Shown here: positions 44,149-57,286 of the stretch, piece by piece
How positions within the stretch are numbered: position 1 is the stretch's first letter
How the letters are laid out: every line of letters begins with the position of its first letter
Assembly: GCF_902806685.2 (NCBI RefSeq)
Contig: NC_048557.2
Coordinates: 7,560,666 to 7,624,665 of the forward strand
From: Maniola hyperantus
Lineage: Eukaryota; Arthropoda; Insecta; Lepidoptera; Nymphalidae
Reading direction: 5' to 3'
Length of the DNA stretch: 64,000 nucleotides
Made by a program: the position numbers and the translations under genes
Notes under the pieces: model-generated
Told to the model about the DNA's origin: nothing
Seen by the model: the letters and a program-made list of their open reading frames with translations, nothing else
Database searches by the model: none

Positions 44149-47100
44149 CTAACTTTTGCTCAGCTCTTCCTCGATGATGTCGAGGTAGTGTTTGGTGAAG
44201 ACCGCTTTGTTGTGCATGACGAATCGCAGTAGCGTTCCGGATACGGCGGTCAACTCCGCGGTCACGGCGGACAGTCCCACGGGGATCTGACGCGAGCCAC
44301 CCGCACACACTAGGATCATCTTGAGGAACTCTAGGAGCCTTTGACCTGAAAAAGATAATTATTTAACTAATATTATAACAAGTATTGTATGACAAGAATT
44401 GAAGGCAAAAGGGCTCCAGGTCGACCAAGACGCAAATGGTTGGACGATATAAGGGGGTGGACAGGGCTTAGTTACCCAAAGTTAAGAGAGGCGGCTTGAA
44501 ATAGAGAAGTTTTTCGCATGATGATCTCCAAACCTCGTTTCGAAGAAGGCACGCGATGATGATGATAACAAGTATTTTAAATCATTACCTTCATGAGGAC
44601 TGAAATGGACATTTATAAGTATGCTGGAAGAGGTGTGCCATACAAAATAACAGTATTTTTTGTGCAGATTCGAAGCGACACCGAGCGTGCCGAAATTAAA
44701 ATTAACTGTGTCAAATCTTCGTGTTCTAACTAACTAATTCAAAAAAAGGTCGCCAACCGCAAGTCCAGCGACCTCATAGAGGTCAGTGTTAATAAGACTG
44801 CGGCCTGCGGTTAAGCAACACAAAAAATTTCGATCCATAGTGTGTAGTCGACTCGAACCAAGGAATGTACGACCGATCTTTTGGCACTTGAATGACATTG
44901 ACAGGGAGGCGTTGTTGTGGAACAAAGGCTGCCAGCAAATAAAATCTCCTCAATTTTAGCAATTGAAAATGGCAATGTTGAAAATGTGGTAAGTGTTATC
45001 CAATAACTGAATGAGAAATTGGGAAAGCCCCTGTTTCCACATCGAGAAAGAATAATAAAAACCAGGCCATGAGTCTGCTACATATCGTGTTTGTACAAAA
45101 CTGTATTTACCTAGTGCTAAATATAGCTATGAGTTTTACGTTGTATCTATTAATATCAGGATATATTGTGATGCTATGTATAAAGAATAACTCTAATATT
45201 AAAAAAAAAATCGGACTTTTTACTTAGAAACACCACATATAAGGAGACAGCGTGACACTTCACAAGATGGCGGCGTTAGTTCCGATTTTGGCCTCGCGCC
45301 AAAAGATCCTTGTCGCACTGTAAAGTACTACTCTCTAAACGAGACTCGAAAGAAGTTCTAAGATGGCTGCCACAATGCCGCATTTCGTAACTTCAGTTAA
45401 GTTAGTCGCACAGAAACGTTTAAAACGGCCACATATTATTTTCTTGACTCGTTTAATTTAGTTATAAGTTATAACACTTAATAAAAGATACATAAAAAAT
45501 AAACGTATCTTCTTTCAAAAATTCCTACACCATATTTCATGGCGATGGATACGGAATAATCTACCACCTTACACCCTGCACCAAATTATTATATTCTGAC
45601 ATTAGTAAGCTACGAATATGGTGGTTGAATACGCGATGCAAAGTAATACAGCGCCATCTATATGTGATAGCAATAAACTTACAAAATAAAATAGGTATTT
45701 GTTAATAATAATTTGTTATTGGCACATAAAATTATGGATCGCGATAAAATTGTTATCTATACTAATATTATAAAGAAGAGATAAAGTTTATAAGTTTGAT
45801 TGTAGGAAGTCTCTGGAACTATTGAACCGATTTTGAAAATTCTTTTACCAGTAGAAAGCTAGATTATTTATGAGTGACATAAGCTATATTTTATTTAAAA
45901 AAAACCGGCCAATTGCGAGTCAGGCTCGTGCACCAAGGGTTCCGTACTATAATCGTATTTTTTCGTCATTTTGCACGATAAATCAAAAACTATTATGCAT
46001 GCAAATAAATAAAAATCTGTTTTAGAATGTACAGGTCCCTTTCATATTATATGATACCCCACTTGGTATTGTTATCTTACTTTGAGAGTTGAAGATACTA
46101 ATATTTGGTCATGTACACATTTTTTTTGGTGACGTAACCGCAAATTCCCAGTTTTCGGATTTTTCCCCTTACGTGTGCTATAAGATCTACCTACCTGCCA
46201 TATTTCATGATTCTAGGTCAACGGGAAGTGCCCTATAGGTTTCTTGACAGACACGACAGACAGACAGACAGGCAACAAAGTGATCCTATAAGGGTTCCTT
46301 TTTCCTTTTGAGGTATGGAACCCTGAAAATTAGAGATCCTTACGAAAATTGTAATAACCTACCCACCCGTGCGACGCCGGAGCGGATCGCTAGTTGTTAA
46401 TAATTGTCTATCTAAATATCTATCGAAATACATAAAGTATAATATAAAAGGAAAAGGTGAATCACTGACTGACAGATCTATCAACGCACAGCTAAAACTA
46501 CTGGACGGATCAGGCTGATATTTGGCATGCAGATAGCTATTATGACGTAGGTATCCGTTAAGAAAGGATTTTCAAAAATTCTACCACTAAGGGGGTGAAA
46601 TAGGGATTTGAAATTTGTGTAGTCCACGCGGACGAAGTCGCGAGCATTAGCTAGTTAGCAAATAAAATTATGGATCGCGATCTCAAGTGCTCAAGTATTT
46701 TAGTGCGTGCCAAACAAGTAGTCCAATCTGAAATTGTAACAGGTCATAGACTAAAGATTAATGGTATAGAAGACCAGCTGAGATCTGTTTTGTACAATGG
46801 CGCAGTCATACGCCTCGTGTTGAGATTGGACTACAGTACGCGACAGAAAATAATGTACATCGACCTGTAGGATGAGATTTCGACTTTGGAGAGCGTTGTC
46901 TGTCACTCATGACGTTTCGGTCACACGAGTAGATATCTACTCGTGTGTTTCGGTCTCAACGGCAGGTTGAACTGCCTACAGAATCCATCTAGCCGCGCCT
47001 CTGCTGGCGCTAGCTATGTCGCAATAGCGCAAAGGGCGCGGCTCAGCACGACCAAGCGCTACAAAATATTCTCCGGAGCTAATACAACCGCGTCGCGCCT

Positions 47101-50100
47101 CGCCGTTGTTGTAATGCGGTGGGGGTCTCACTCTCATGAATCAACAGAAGTAATATTTTTGAACCGCACCATAGCGGCGCAGCGTAACATGAAAAATATG
47201 GTGAGGTGGTGCGATAAGCGATTTGACTTAAATTAAATCAAATTAATCAAACAAAAGATACATAAAACAAATGTATCTTCTTCTAAAAATTATTATAGTT
47301 CTTACATGACAGAAACTTAATTAAGTGATTTATAACATACCAAAAGCTATGATTAGTAGGCTACAAATAAGGCGTTTATAAGTACGTTGCAAAGTAATAC
47401 AGCGCCATCTATATGTGACAAAATAAACTTTATGACACAAACATTGCTCTACAAAACCGCTATGTAAAGGTCGATGTACATTATTTTCTGCGGCGTACTG
47501 TACTAATTTTGCGCACACTTTACGAGTAGTCGGTTTCCTACTCTGCTGCCCTATTCATATAACCGTAAGTAGTATTTTTGTCGAAAATGAGTTAAGGTGG
47601 TTTGATACATACAGCCGCGATAATTCAAATTCGAAAATAGTAGACTAAAATCATACATCAAAAGCTTATGGTAATGAGTTTTGCGGGCATAACACTTATG
47701 CATCTACATGTTTTTCCATATTTTCCATTAAAACTTTAGTCAAAATACTCATTTACTTCATATTTGTTCCTGAAAGATAATTTTCCCAGATTTGCACAAA
47801 TATGATCATCAAACCACCTTAATAGTATTTTTGGGTTCAGCGCTGTGAGATCTATAATGTTTTATTGGATGAAATTTTAATATTCTAGAATAGAAGATTT
47901 TCATTTTCATAAGCAACGTAAAATACCATAGTTTCTTAGTTACTTTACCACACAAAATCACCATTTGTGAATGGCATTTTCTCTATGAAATACAATTTTT
48001 AAGCAACTAGAGGGTTTTTTAATAATCATTATGGTCCATCCATCAGTCCGTCTGTGTCATAGCCATTTTAAAAAGAAACTATAAAGCTAGAGCCGCACTA
48101 GAGGCGCGCGGCGCTCCTGAAGGCACAGTAATGCAGCGCCGCGACAGCACGCGGCTGAATTATTCAGTTGTTGGTTAAGTATCTGATTATCAAAATATAC
48201 AAATTACTAGCTGATGCCAGCGACTTTGTTCGCGTGGAATTAGGTTTTTTAAAAATCCCGTGGGAACTCTTTGATTTTTCGGGATAGAAAGTAGCCTAGA
48301 TGTCACTCTCCAGGCCTTATATACTATACTAACTATACCCATGCAAAAAAACCAGCCAAGTGCGAGTCAGGCTCGCGCAATGAGGGTTCCGTACTACAGC
48401 CGTATTTTTTCGACATTTTGCACGATAATTCAAAAACTATGATGCATAAAAATAAATAAAAATCTGTTTTAGAATGTACAGGTGAAGACCTTTCATATGA
48501 TACCCCACTTGATATAGTCACTCACTTCGAAAGTTGAAAATACTAATTATTAGTTCATGACCTCAAACCTACAGGGTACTATTCTCGTTGACCTAGAATC
48601 ATGAAATTTGGCAGATAGGTAGGTCTTGTAGCTGGCATTAGGGGAAAAATCTGAAAACCGTGAATTTGTGATTACATCACACAAAAAAAATTTAATTGTG
48701 GTCATAAACTAATAATTAGTATTTTCAATTTTCGAAGATAATATATCAAGTGGGGTTTTATTTTTATTTTTTTGCATTATCGTGCAAAATGTCGAAAAAA
48801 TGCGACTCTAGTACGGAACCCTCGTTGTGCGTGCCTGACTCGCACTTGGCCGGTTTTTTTGTATGATGTTACGGAACTTGTGCGAGTCTGACTCGCACTT
48901 CACCAGTTTTTTTAATAAAATTTCTTGTAACTTACGAACAATCTGTCTGACTCGATGCTCAGGGTCCCTCAGGGATAAGATCTGTGTTCTGATGAGCTCC
49001 TTAGTGTCGCTAGTTAGCGGCTCTAGATTAAGAGTTTCTAGCAGTTGTTCCGTCATCAGAATCACTTCTTCAGCCACCGATGGGAGGATCACTTTTAGTT
49101 CTCTAAAATAATAAAAAATAAAATAATTTTTTTTTATTCAAATAAGCTTTCACAAGTACTTTCGAATAGTCGGATGCATCAACCACTGGTTCGGCATGCC
49201 TTTCCTACCGAGAAGGACCAGCAAGAAACTCAGCGGTTGCTCTTTTCAAATATTTGATATAGGTACAAGATTATGCCATGTATAAAATACTAAAATAGTA
49301 TTTGCAGTCTTGTCTCTGTAAATAATTAAGCCAATAATAAGTAAGCCTCAACGGTTAAACGAGCGGACTGAAATCCGAAAGTTCGCTGGTTCAAACCCTA
49401 CCAGTTGCACTATTGTCGTAGAGTTCGCGGCCGAAAGTAATGTACATCGACCTTAAGAAGGAGATAGCAAATTTGTAGAGCACTGTCAGCGGGCTGCATC
49501 TCGAGAACCGTAATAGGTAGCGAGTTGAAATTTTCACAGAATGTGTATTTCTATAGCCGCTATTACGAATAAAAAATTAAAAAGGTTTATTTCTTGTACG
49601 ATGGTACGGAACCCTTCGTGTGCGAGTCCGACTTGTACTTGACCAATTTTCTATTAAATCATACTGAAACAAGTGCGAGCGAAGCAAGCATCAGTTTTTT
49701 GGAAAGAAAACTGGCTCAGCTGGATTAGTGACGTCGCATATAATATGTCATGTATTAATTCACTACAGTACACTCACATGTCATTACTCGTATTGTCCAG
49801 TATGATGAACAGCTTCTCCTTCAGCCGCTGTTTGTGCTGGTCTTGCTGGTCAGCGCCGCAGGACGGGCTCAGCAGGATCAGTGACGTCACACATATCAGC
49901 CGGTACACTTGAGTGCCCAGTTCCGTGAAGCGAGGCTTGTCTAGTATCACGGTCTGTAATGGTCAAGTAAAAAAAATCGTAAGCAAAGCAGACAAGGAAA
50001 AATCGTATTTTCATCATTAGGTCCATCAGCATAATCAACCCATTAGCTGTTATATAAAGTGATTTTTTTAAAATCTTTATTTATTTTAAAGGGCTTTTAT

Positions 50101-53100
50101 CTATATATATAAAAGGAAAAGGTGACTGACTGACTGACTGACTGACTGACTGAATGACTGACTGACTGACTGACTGATCTATCAACGCACAGCTCAAACT
50201 ACTGGACGGATCGGGCTGAAATTTGGCATGCAGATAGCTATTATGACGTAGGCATCCGCTAAGAAAGGATTTTTGAAAATTCAACTCCTAAAGGGGTGAA
50301 ATAGGGTTTTGAAATTTTGTAGTCCACGCGGACGAAGTCGCGAGCATAAGCTAGTACAATATATACATGACAACGCTATCGTACCTTATAATATTTAATT
50401 GCTTAAGATGCACATAACTCCAAAAAGTCCACACCCAGGATCTTACCTCAGGATAATTCTTGGAGTTGTCCCACTCTAAAAGTTCCAAGTACGCCTTAGC
50501 CAAAGTTTGCGCGGTGACATTCCTTATGATATTGGTGTCTGTGACGGGCAAAGTTAGTTCCGTTTTGTCTATATGCCGCTGCAGCCATTCCCGGGTGTAT
50601 CGTAAACCATCTGAAATGTAATTAATTACAAGTTGTTACTTTTGTAAAATTTTGGTTGCACTAAAACAATTTATTTATTTGGGGACCCCGAGTTTTGCAA
50701 ACTTACTTCAGGGTCCCTGGCACAATTTTAAAAAGACCCTTTAAAACAAATAAATCATTTCATTTCATTTCATTTATGTATGATTCCTCTAGGCCTGATA
50801 TGGCCAGATCCAGCACTTCCAGGGTACCAGCTAGTAGATTATATACCTTCAGAAACCTTGAGCATCTCGTCAAATTTGGCTCGCTCGCACGTGACGCTCT
50901 CCTGCTGCACGTGGGGGTGGACCATGGCTATCAGCGTGTTGGCCAAGTCTAGCACATCCAGGGTTTAAGTTAGTAGATTATATACCTTCAGAAACCTTGA
51001 GCATCTCGTCAAATTTAGCTCGCTCGCTCTACTACTGCACGTGGGGGTGGATCATGGCTGTCAGAGTATTGGCCAAGTCTAGCACCTCCAGGGTTTCAGC
51101 TAGTAGATTATATACCTTCAGAAACCTTGAGCATCTCGTCAAACTTGGTCCGCTCGTACGCGACACTCTCCTGCTGCACGTGGGGGCGGATCATGGCTAT
51201 CAACGTGTTGGCCAGGTCCAACTCTAGCACCTCAAGGGTTTCCAGGATAGCGCGGAAAATGTCCACCTGGAATTACAGGTAACTACTTTCAAAGTATTAC
51301 AATAAATTTAATTTTAGCGTTTAAATCGTGAATGATTTGGGAAGCGGCGCGCGCGGCACGCAGTCATAACTGAGACGCGTGCGCGAACTAACCCCCTTTG
51401 AAAAAGGACCGGATGGGTTCGAAACTGGTCGGGCTTACGTCGACAAAACACGTAAAGTAAAGCTGGGTGTGAGATAAATTAAATTTTATTATTTATCACT
51501 TTACCGGGGTATTATGAATACAGTTAAAGTTGATAAAAAAACTCATCAAAATAAAATACTCACAGTATCAGTAAGTTTAGTAATATCCTGTATCATCTCA
51601 TCCCTGGCGGGAGCCGCAAGCTTGGCCATCAGGTCAATTACGTAATTGGCGTATTTGGTGAAGTCCAAACTATTGTTCTCAGCTTGCTGCTTGATAAACT
51701 CTGTATCCAATACCTCCTCAATCATTTCTTTTATGCGAGTCTGACGGGGTAGGAGTATAGAGAAGAGACCCTGAAATTTGTATTTACATAAAAATCCATA
51801 CTAATGTTATAAATGCGAAAGTCTGTCTGCTAGCTTTTCACGGACGAACAGTTTAACCGATTTTGATGAAATTTGGTACAGAGTTAACTTGCATCCTGGG
51901 AAGGACATAGGCTACTTTTTATACCAGAAAATTACATCAGATTAAAATGGACCTTCTTGAATCCCCTTGTTTTAAAGTTGTACACTCAGTTGAATTCTTT
52001 TGCAAAGTTTCAGCTTGAAACTTATTGAAAACTAGCTGATGCCCGCGACTTCGTCCACGTGGATTTAGGTATTTAAAAATCCCGTTGGAACTCTTTGATT
52101 TTCCCGGATAAAAAGTAGCCTATGTCCTTCCTTGAGATCCAAGCTATCTCTATACCAAATTTCGTCCAAATAGGTTGAACGGATGGGCCGTGAAAGGCTA
52201 GCAGACAGACAGACAGACCCACTTTCGCATTTATAATATTAGTATGGATATGGATAGAGCAAAATTACCTTTTTAACATCCTCAAGAAGCACAAGAGCTT
52301 GCCTGTACACTGGAGGGTCGGAATTAAGTTCTTCTCTTAGTATATCAAAATATGCTTTGTGCATTGTTTCTTTAACTAACTTCTGGTAGCTGTAATTAAA
52401 AGAATACACTTCATTTTATTTCATTAATTTCTAAAGCAAGTTTTCTAAAAGCAATATTAGTACAAAATTTTATCGTGAGTGATCGTATCGATCGTATGCG
52501 ACGCGTGCGCCAACTGAGTCCCTGTGAAAAAGGATCCCGGATGGGTTCGATACTAGTCGGGCTAACGTCGACTAAACACGTGAGTAAAGCTGGTGTGTGA
52601 TATATGTATAACTAGCTGATGCCCGCGACTTCATCCGCGTGGAATTAGGTTTTTTAGAAATCCCGTGGGAACTCTTTGATTTTCCGGTATAAAAAGTAGC
52701 CTATGTCACTCTCCAGGTCCATATCAATACCCATGCAAAAAATCACGTCAATCCGTTGCACCTTGGGACGTGATTGAAGGACAAACCAACAAACTAACAA
52801 ACAAAGACATTTTCGCATTTATAATAAGGGTACTGATAAAATATAGTAGAAGTAGATTTATATCAGAAGGCCAACCTGTATGTGGTACTACATACTAGAT
52901 GAGTCATTCTGAACAAAAAAAAAAACAGGCTGCAACTCGTTTTTGTTTACCACAATGTTCAGTTTCATATAAATCTTCTTCACAGCACATGATTTTTATA
53001 TAGCCCTTCTATAGATACTAATTAAGTCTAATGCATCCATTTGACAACTTTCATGCGAAGGCGGCCAATTTCATCATCTCTTAAAGTAATATCACAGCCA

Positions 53101-54673
53101 AATGCCTGCCACCTGACATCATTTTAAAAACTTAGGGTTGGCAATAAAATTATTATCATACTACATGATGCATCATACTAGAATATGATGATTGTGACTT
53201 CATCCACATGATTTTAGGTTTTGAAAAAATCCCATGAAAACTATTTGATTTCCAGGATAATAAGTAACCCATCTCTTCACGATGCAAACTATCTCCAGTA
53301 CGTCAAAATCAGTTAAACAGAAGGGCTGTGAAAAGGTTACAGACAGACACACTTTCGCATCTATCATTATAATATTTGTATGGATCATGTCATAAAATCA
53401 TGACCTTGAGGTGAGATCATAGTAAATGGTATTTTTTTTGATATTTCAAAGCTATCTGTAATCAGTCATGGGATGCACTTTTATCAGATTTTATGAGTGC
53501 ATTCAGTGTTGGGAGAAGGTCACTCCATCGAGGCTAACTGGCAATTATTTATTGGTGTTATAATAAGACTTACCAAGTCTTATATCTATTAAAAAAAAAT
53601 TAAAGACCCCCACTTTATTGGATGTACGTCAAATTGATTTTGGTCGTATAAAATCGATTTGACGGGTGTTACATAAAATGGACCATAACATCAAATCAAT
53701 GTCAATTGATTCGACCTCATTCATTAAAATCGGCCCAGTAGTTTAGCTGCTACAGTGGAACACATAATAAATTTACAAACATAGATACATACATACACTG
53801 CTAAAATCATAACCCTTCTTTTTGGCTTTGCTGTAGTCGGGTAAAAAGGAAGTCCTAAAAACATAAAATTTACCTCTTATCAGGTGGTTCAAAAGGCTCC
53901 AACTTGAAGTCCTGGTCAACAGCAATTTCATGTGCCAGAGCCATATTTTGCATGCCATGTGCAGCTTTCATTATCTCCTCCAGAGTCACAAACTTAGGAG
54001 GTGACGCCCCTGTGATGGTTGAGCCTCGAACTCGGAACTGGATTGGCTCATTTGCAAAGAAGGTTGGGCCACTGAAATAGACAATGTTTTTCTTAATATT
54101 TATAAATCAAGTTCATTTTTTAAATCTCTGGCTTCAGGCCTTTTTGAGACTACTCAGGTCTATTCCAAAAGGTACATACATACACATCACTTTAGTTGTC
54201 TTTAAAAACTTTTATGACTTAGGTTTTTGATTATTTAGGTATGTTTGCTTTTTATTTAATGTGTGGTATTTTTGACAGTAAAATTATACCCATTTTTAAG
54301 CAATTTTTTATTATTTTTTGTATTTTTATATAAGTAGGTAGGTTGATAAAAATTTGGAGGTTGACAGCAGCTTCTACTGTGTAGAGCCAGCAAGATACTC
54401 AGAAGTTACCTACTCTTACTATTATGCTAGCAGTTGAAAAACGGATGTTTTCCCTCCATTGCCAATGGTAAATATCTGCTCCATTATTAGGTACTTTACA
54501 TTTATAAAACTTTGTGTCGGGGTATAAAAAGGAGGAAATGAATATAATATTTAGTAATAGATTAGTGAAGAAATTTACCTTGAACCAGTAGGCATAGGCT
54601 GCGAAGGCATTCTATTGATCTTTTCTTTGTCATCTTGCGACTCCGAACCACTAGCCTTCTCGCGATCACCCAT
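44149..54673 (-). CDS. TCP11L1: T-complex protein 11-like protein 1 homologue, 491 aa, nine exons
   Basis: Exons: 54673-54579, 54071-53874, 52389-52269, 51770-51564, 51266-51116, 50610-50447, 49953-49778, 49102-48936, 44345-44149. All have GT-AG junctions with phases agreeing (1476 nt). The N-terminus (MGDREKASGSESQDDKEK) is polar. The rest fits the Tcp11 domain: PPKFVTLEEIM, ALAHEIAVDQDF, SDPPVYRQALVLLEDVKK, LLPRQTRIKEMIEEVLD, DFTKYANYVIDLMAKLAAPA, AMIRPHVQQESVAYERTKFD, AYLELLEWDN and DPEHRVRQIV. The order and spacing follow vertebrate TCP11L1 (about 500 aa). The protein's biochemical role is poorly known; the vertebrate paralogue TCP11 acts in sperm. The last intron is 4.6 kb. Exon 5 and exon 9 have decayed tandem copies nearby. 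Confidence 0.93.
44393..44566 (+). pseudogene. RTE-like LINE 3' fragment in the TCP11L1 intron
   Basis: One frame reads RIEGKRAPGRPRRKWLDDIR and GWTGLSYPKLREAA then stop, the usual last residues of an RTE-type reverse transcriptase. GATGATGATG follows near the end. Confidence 0.65.
45900..46328 (+). repeat. Family C repeat, nearly complete
   Basis: It runs from ACCGGCCAATTGCGAGTCAG to TTTTGAGGTATGGAACCCTG. GGTTCCGTACTATAATCGTA is near the left, and CAACGGGAAGTGCCCTATAG and CAGACAGACAGACAGGCAAC are near the right. A family A copy (46446-46656, -) follows. Confidence 0.7.
47596..47818. mobile_element. MITE with TTAA target duplication (piggyBac-like)
   Basis: TTAA at 47592-47595 and 47819-47822 flanks the terminal inverted repeats GGTGGTTTGAT and ATCAAACCACC. 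TTAA targeting and short repeats are the piggyBac signature. The interior has no ORF. Confidence 0.8.
48345..48860. repeat. Family C repeats forming a large inverted pair
   Basis: A left plus-strand piece opens CCAGCCAAGTGCGAGTCAGG. A right minus-strand piece ends GCCTGACTCGCACTTGGCCGG. ATTTTTTCGACATTTTGCAC and GTGCAAAATGTCGAAAAAAT also face each other. It ends 75 bp from TCP11L1 exon 8. Confidence 0.8.
49345..49422 (+). mobile_element. Truncated tRNA-Phe-like SINE
   Basis: CCTCAACGGTTAAACGAGCG, CTGAAATCCGAAAG and GGTTCAAACCCTACC match the head of the 23831-24000 SINE. It is cut by a MITE D fragment starting near 49423. Confidence 0.65.
50104..50354 (-). repeat. Family A repeat with an expanded gact run
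   Basis: Between TAAAAGGAAAAGGT and TGATCTATCAACGCACAGCT the (GACT)n run reaches about 13 units, where other copies have two or three. It ends GCGAGCATAAGCTAG and lies in TCP11L1 intron 6. Confidence 0.75.
50797..51100 (-). pseudogene. Decayed tandem copies of TCP11L1 exon 5
   Basis: The 3' part of exon 5 with its donor GTATATAATCTACTA recurs at about 50981-51100 and 50843-50970, and the start of another lies at about 50797-50835. The first extra copy carries stops (CAGTAGTAG). The second keeps an open frame through ERAKFDEMLKVSEG but lacks the 5' part of the exon and a clear acceptor. Confidence 0.85.
51350..51480. repeat. Repeat pair with 52495-52605
   Basis: ACGCGTGCGC, then GATGGGTTCGA, GTCGGGCT, ACGTCGAC and AAACACGT occur in the same order in both stretches, about 1.1 kb apart in TCP11L1 introns. 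Identity is unknown. Confidence 0.5.
52032..52837 (+). repeat. Two family B repeats flanking TCP11L1 exon 3
   Basis: Copies at 52032-52252 and 52611-52837 stand either side of exon 3 (52269-52389). The first ends 17 bp from the exon's donor side. A third copy is at 53172-53390. Confidence 0.75.
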
Positions 54674-57286
54674 GATGAAATCCTTTTATTAACTGATCCA
54701 GGTACAAGATAATACCTTCTCAACCCATATACGGCTGCCCACTTAACCGTGACACCGTCAAAACTTCAATATCATGCGAAGTGAATCACCTTGTTTTGAT
54801 GCTCTTTCATAACATAACCTTACTTTTGAAACAAAGGATACGATTGCAAACTTATCTTTCCACTAGAAATATTATTTACCAAAGCTAAACGATTCATCAA
54901 AATTAATAATTACACGTTTTCACTAACTATTTTTAAAGGATTTTTGTTTTAAATTATATTAAAATTATTTTCGTTTACTTGTCAATTTTGGAGATGTCAA
55001 TTGTCAAATAATATTTCAAATTAGTGATCATAGAGTAAATAAAGTCTGGTTCCGGTTTTACTCTAGTTTATGAGTCCCGCAAATTGCTATTGCGCTGGAA
55101 CCATGTCTCCTTAACATCGAAATGATGTAATTTTGACAAAATCCCATGGGTGAGTATAGCTGTAGGTATAGATTTTTACGGAATTAAAGGTAGTTAGTCG
55201 GGATAAAAGCAGATCGCGCGGCGAGAGTTTGGCTTTGACCTTCGGGTGGAGGGGATTACTGCGCATGGGTACTGTCACGCACACAATACTTTTCCTTTTT
55301 TATTTACCAGGTTGGATATTTGAGTGGGTCAAAATTCATGTACAGTGGTAATAATGCTAGAAAATAATACGAAATAGATAAACTTCTTCATTTATTAAAA
55401 CTATTGATAGTTATTTTACTTATATAAAATGTTTATTTCCTTTTAAAGTTTACAGAGACAGCGATGAAAATTCTAAATAATTGTTTTTTAATAAAATTAT
55501 TTATTCCAAGATACATGTCATACATTATTTATTCCAATCGACAACAATAAACAATTAACGAAAATAGCAATTCACTTGTGAACGTGATTGTACAACACGA
55601 GTGCGCGGTACGTCGTATCGATGCGAGAGGCAGGGAACGACTGGAGCAGTGGAGCGCCAATCAGAGCACCGCGTGCGCCTACACACCCGCCCCGCACCCC
55701 ACTAATTGCCCGTTGATACCCAATTTCTGATTTCTGCGCAATAACGGTCAAAGCCAAACTCTCGCCGCGCGTACTGTAATATGGTAATTCAGGGTATAAT
55801 CTATCTCCATTCTAAACAGGCAAATCGGTTCATTAGTTGTCGTGTGAAGGACTAAAATGGTGAATTGCGATTAGTCAAAATCCCACGAGAACCATGGACT
55901 TCTACGGGATAGATGGCAGCCTATGTGTTAATCAAGGGTATAATCTATCTTCGTTCCAAATTTCAGCCAAATCCATCCAGTAGTTTTTGCGTGATAGAGC
56001 AACAAACATACACACAAACTTTCGCCTTTAATATTAGTGTAATGTGATAGTGTGATAAGCTCACGTGAAAACATCGTACCTACAGTACGAGGCCGAAAGT
56101 GATGAACATCGGCCATTAGAATGACATTTTATCTTTGTAGAGCGTTGTCTCTGTCACTCATACCCATATGACGCTTTGTCGATCTGAACGACCGAGACAG
56201 TGCTCTACAAATCTGCTGTCTCCTTCTAAAGATCGATGTGGCCGCGTACTGTACGAGTTTTCGAGGGACTTCCAAATAATTGAAAGCGAAAGAAAAATCA
56301 AATTTCATTTGTCACAACGATTTGACGTGATTTTCCAACACGTAACACTTTGTAAGGCATTGTGCGTGTGACGTGGGTCCGCGGACAGGGACCCAACCGA
56401 ATCGTACTTTTTCAAAGAACACCCTCCGCTGTTATACGGAAATCTTTTTGATGGACGCTTTGGAAATTATTTTTTGTCATGTATAAATGTTATTGCGATC
56501 GTCCGTGTTAGTGAATTTCATGTGACAAAATTGTGTGTAAATTAGGTTCACATACCTAGTTACCTACCTACTTAGATAAAAAGAAAAGTCCTGACTCACT
56601 GACTTACCTACTAATGAACGCATAGCCCAAAGGAAACAAAGAAAGCCTAGGAAGCTAAAATTCTGTACAAAGATTTATTTTTTAATCAATCAATCAATCA
56701 ATCAGCCTGTTTGCGTCCACTGCTGAACATAGGCCTTCCCAAGAGCACGCTACCACACACGATCCTCCGCCTTCCTCATCCACCCACTTCCCGCTATCTT
56801 TTTTTTTAATATGGACAAGGAATAAGGCTGGATTTTTCAAAATTCCCACAGAAGCGAACTTGCGGGAGGTCGACAGTATTTTCACATTGGTCTAATGAGG
56901 TGGCATACTACTTATAGGTACCTTCCTACTTATAATTTTTTAAGTAGGTACCGACCTACCTACATAAAACTATGTCGATGTCTACTACCTCCCTAGACTT
57001 TAATCGTCTTCATCGTCAGATTAAAAGCTACGGTCTACGAAACCAAAATTACTAATAATAATTAGTAATAATTTTACTTACCTGAAATGCTTTTACGTTT
57101 CCCAAGTACTCATAATAAATTATAGGACATTCAATGAAATATTTGGCAATTGTATAGGTACCTATACACCTAGATAGGTAAAAAAAATATTTATTAACAA
57201 AAACAGTTATTTGACGTAACTTTAATACCTACAAACTCTTAAATACATGAATCATGAGCACAGACATTTATCTCGGTGATCATGAG
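54674..57286. other. Intergenic stretch between TCP11L1 and the fucosyltransferase gene
   Basis: It includes the TCP11L1 upstream side. A tcccgcaaattgct repeat lies near 55070-55145. A GC-rich patch lies at 55600-55700, a family B-like piece at about 55835-56040 and MITE D at 56083-56251. A repeat at 56690-56815 begins with (CAAT)n and CCTGTTTGCGTCCACTGCTG. No gene is seen. Confidence 0.5.
56083..56251. mobile_element. Hairpin MITE family D
   Basis: CAGTACGAGGCCGAAAGTGA at the left and GTGGCCGCGTACTG at the right, flanked by TA. The core carries GTAGAGCGTTGTCTCTGTCA and GACAGTGCTCTACAAATC. Confidence 0.75.

Noticed and set aside
46943..47236. 97-codon open frame as a gene
   Set aside because: It starts in a MITE D fragment. 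The product has no recognised motif and the flanks are repeats.
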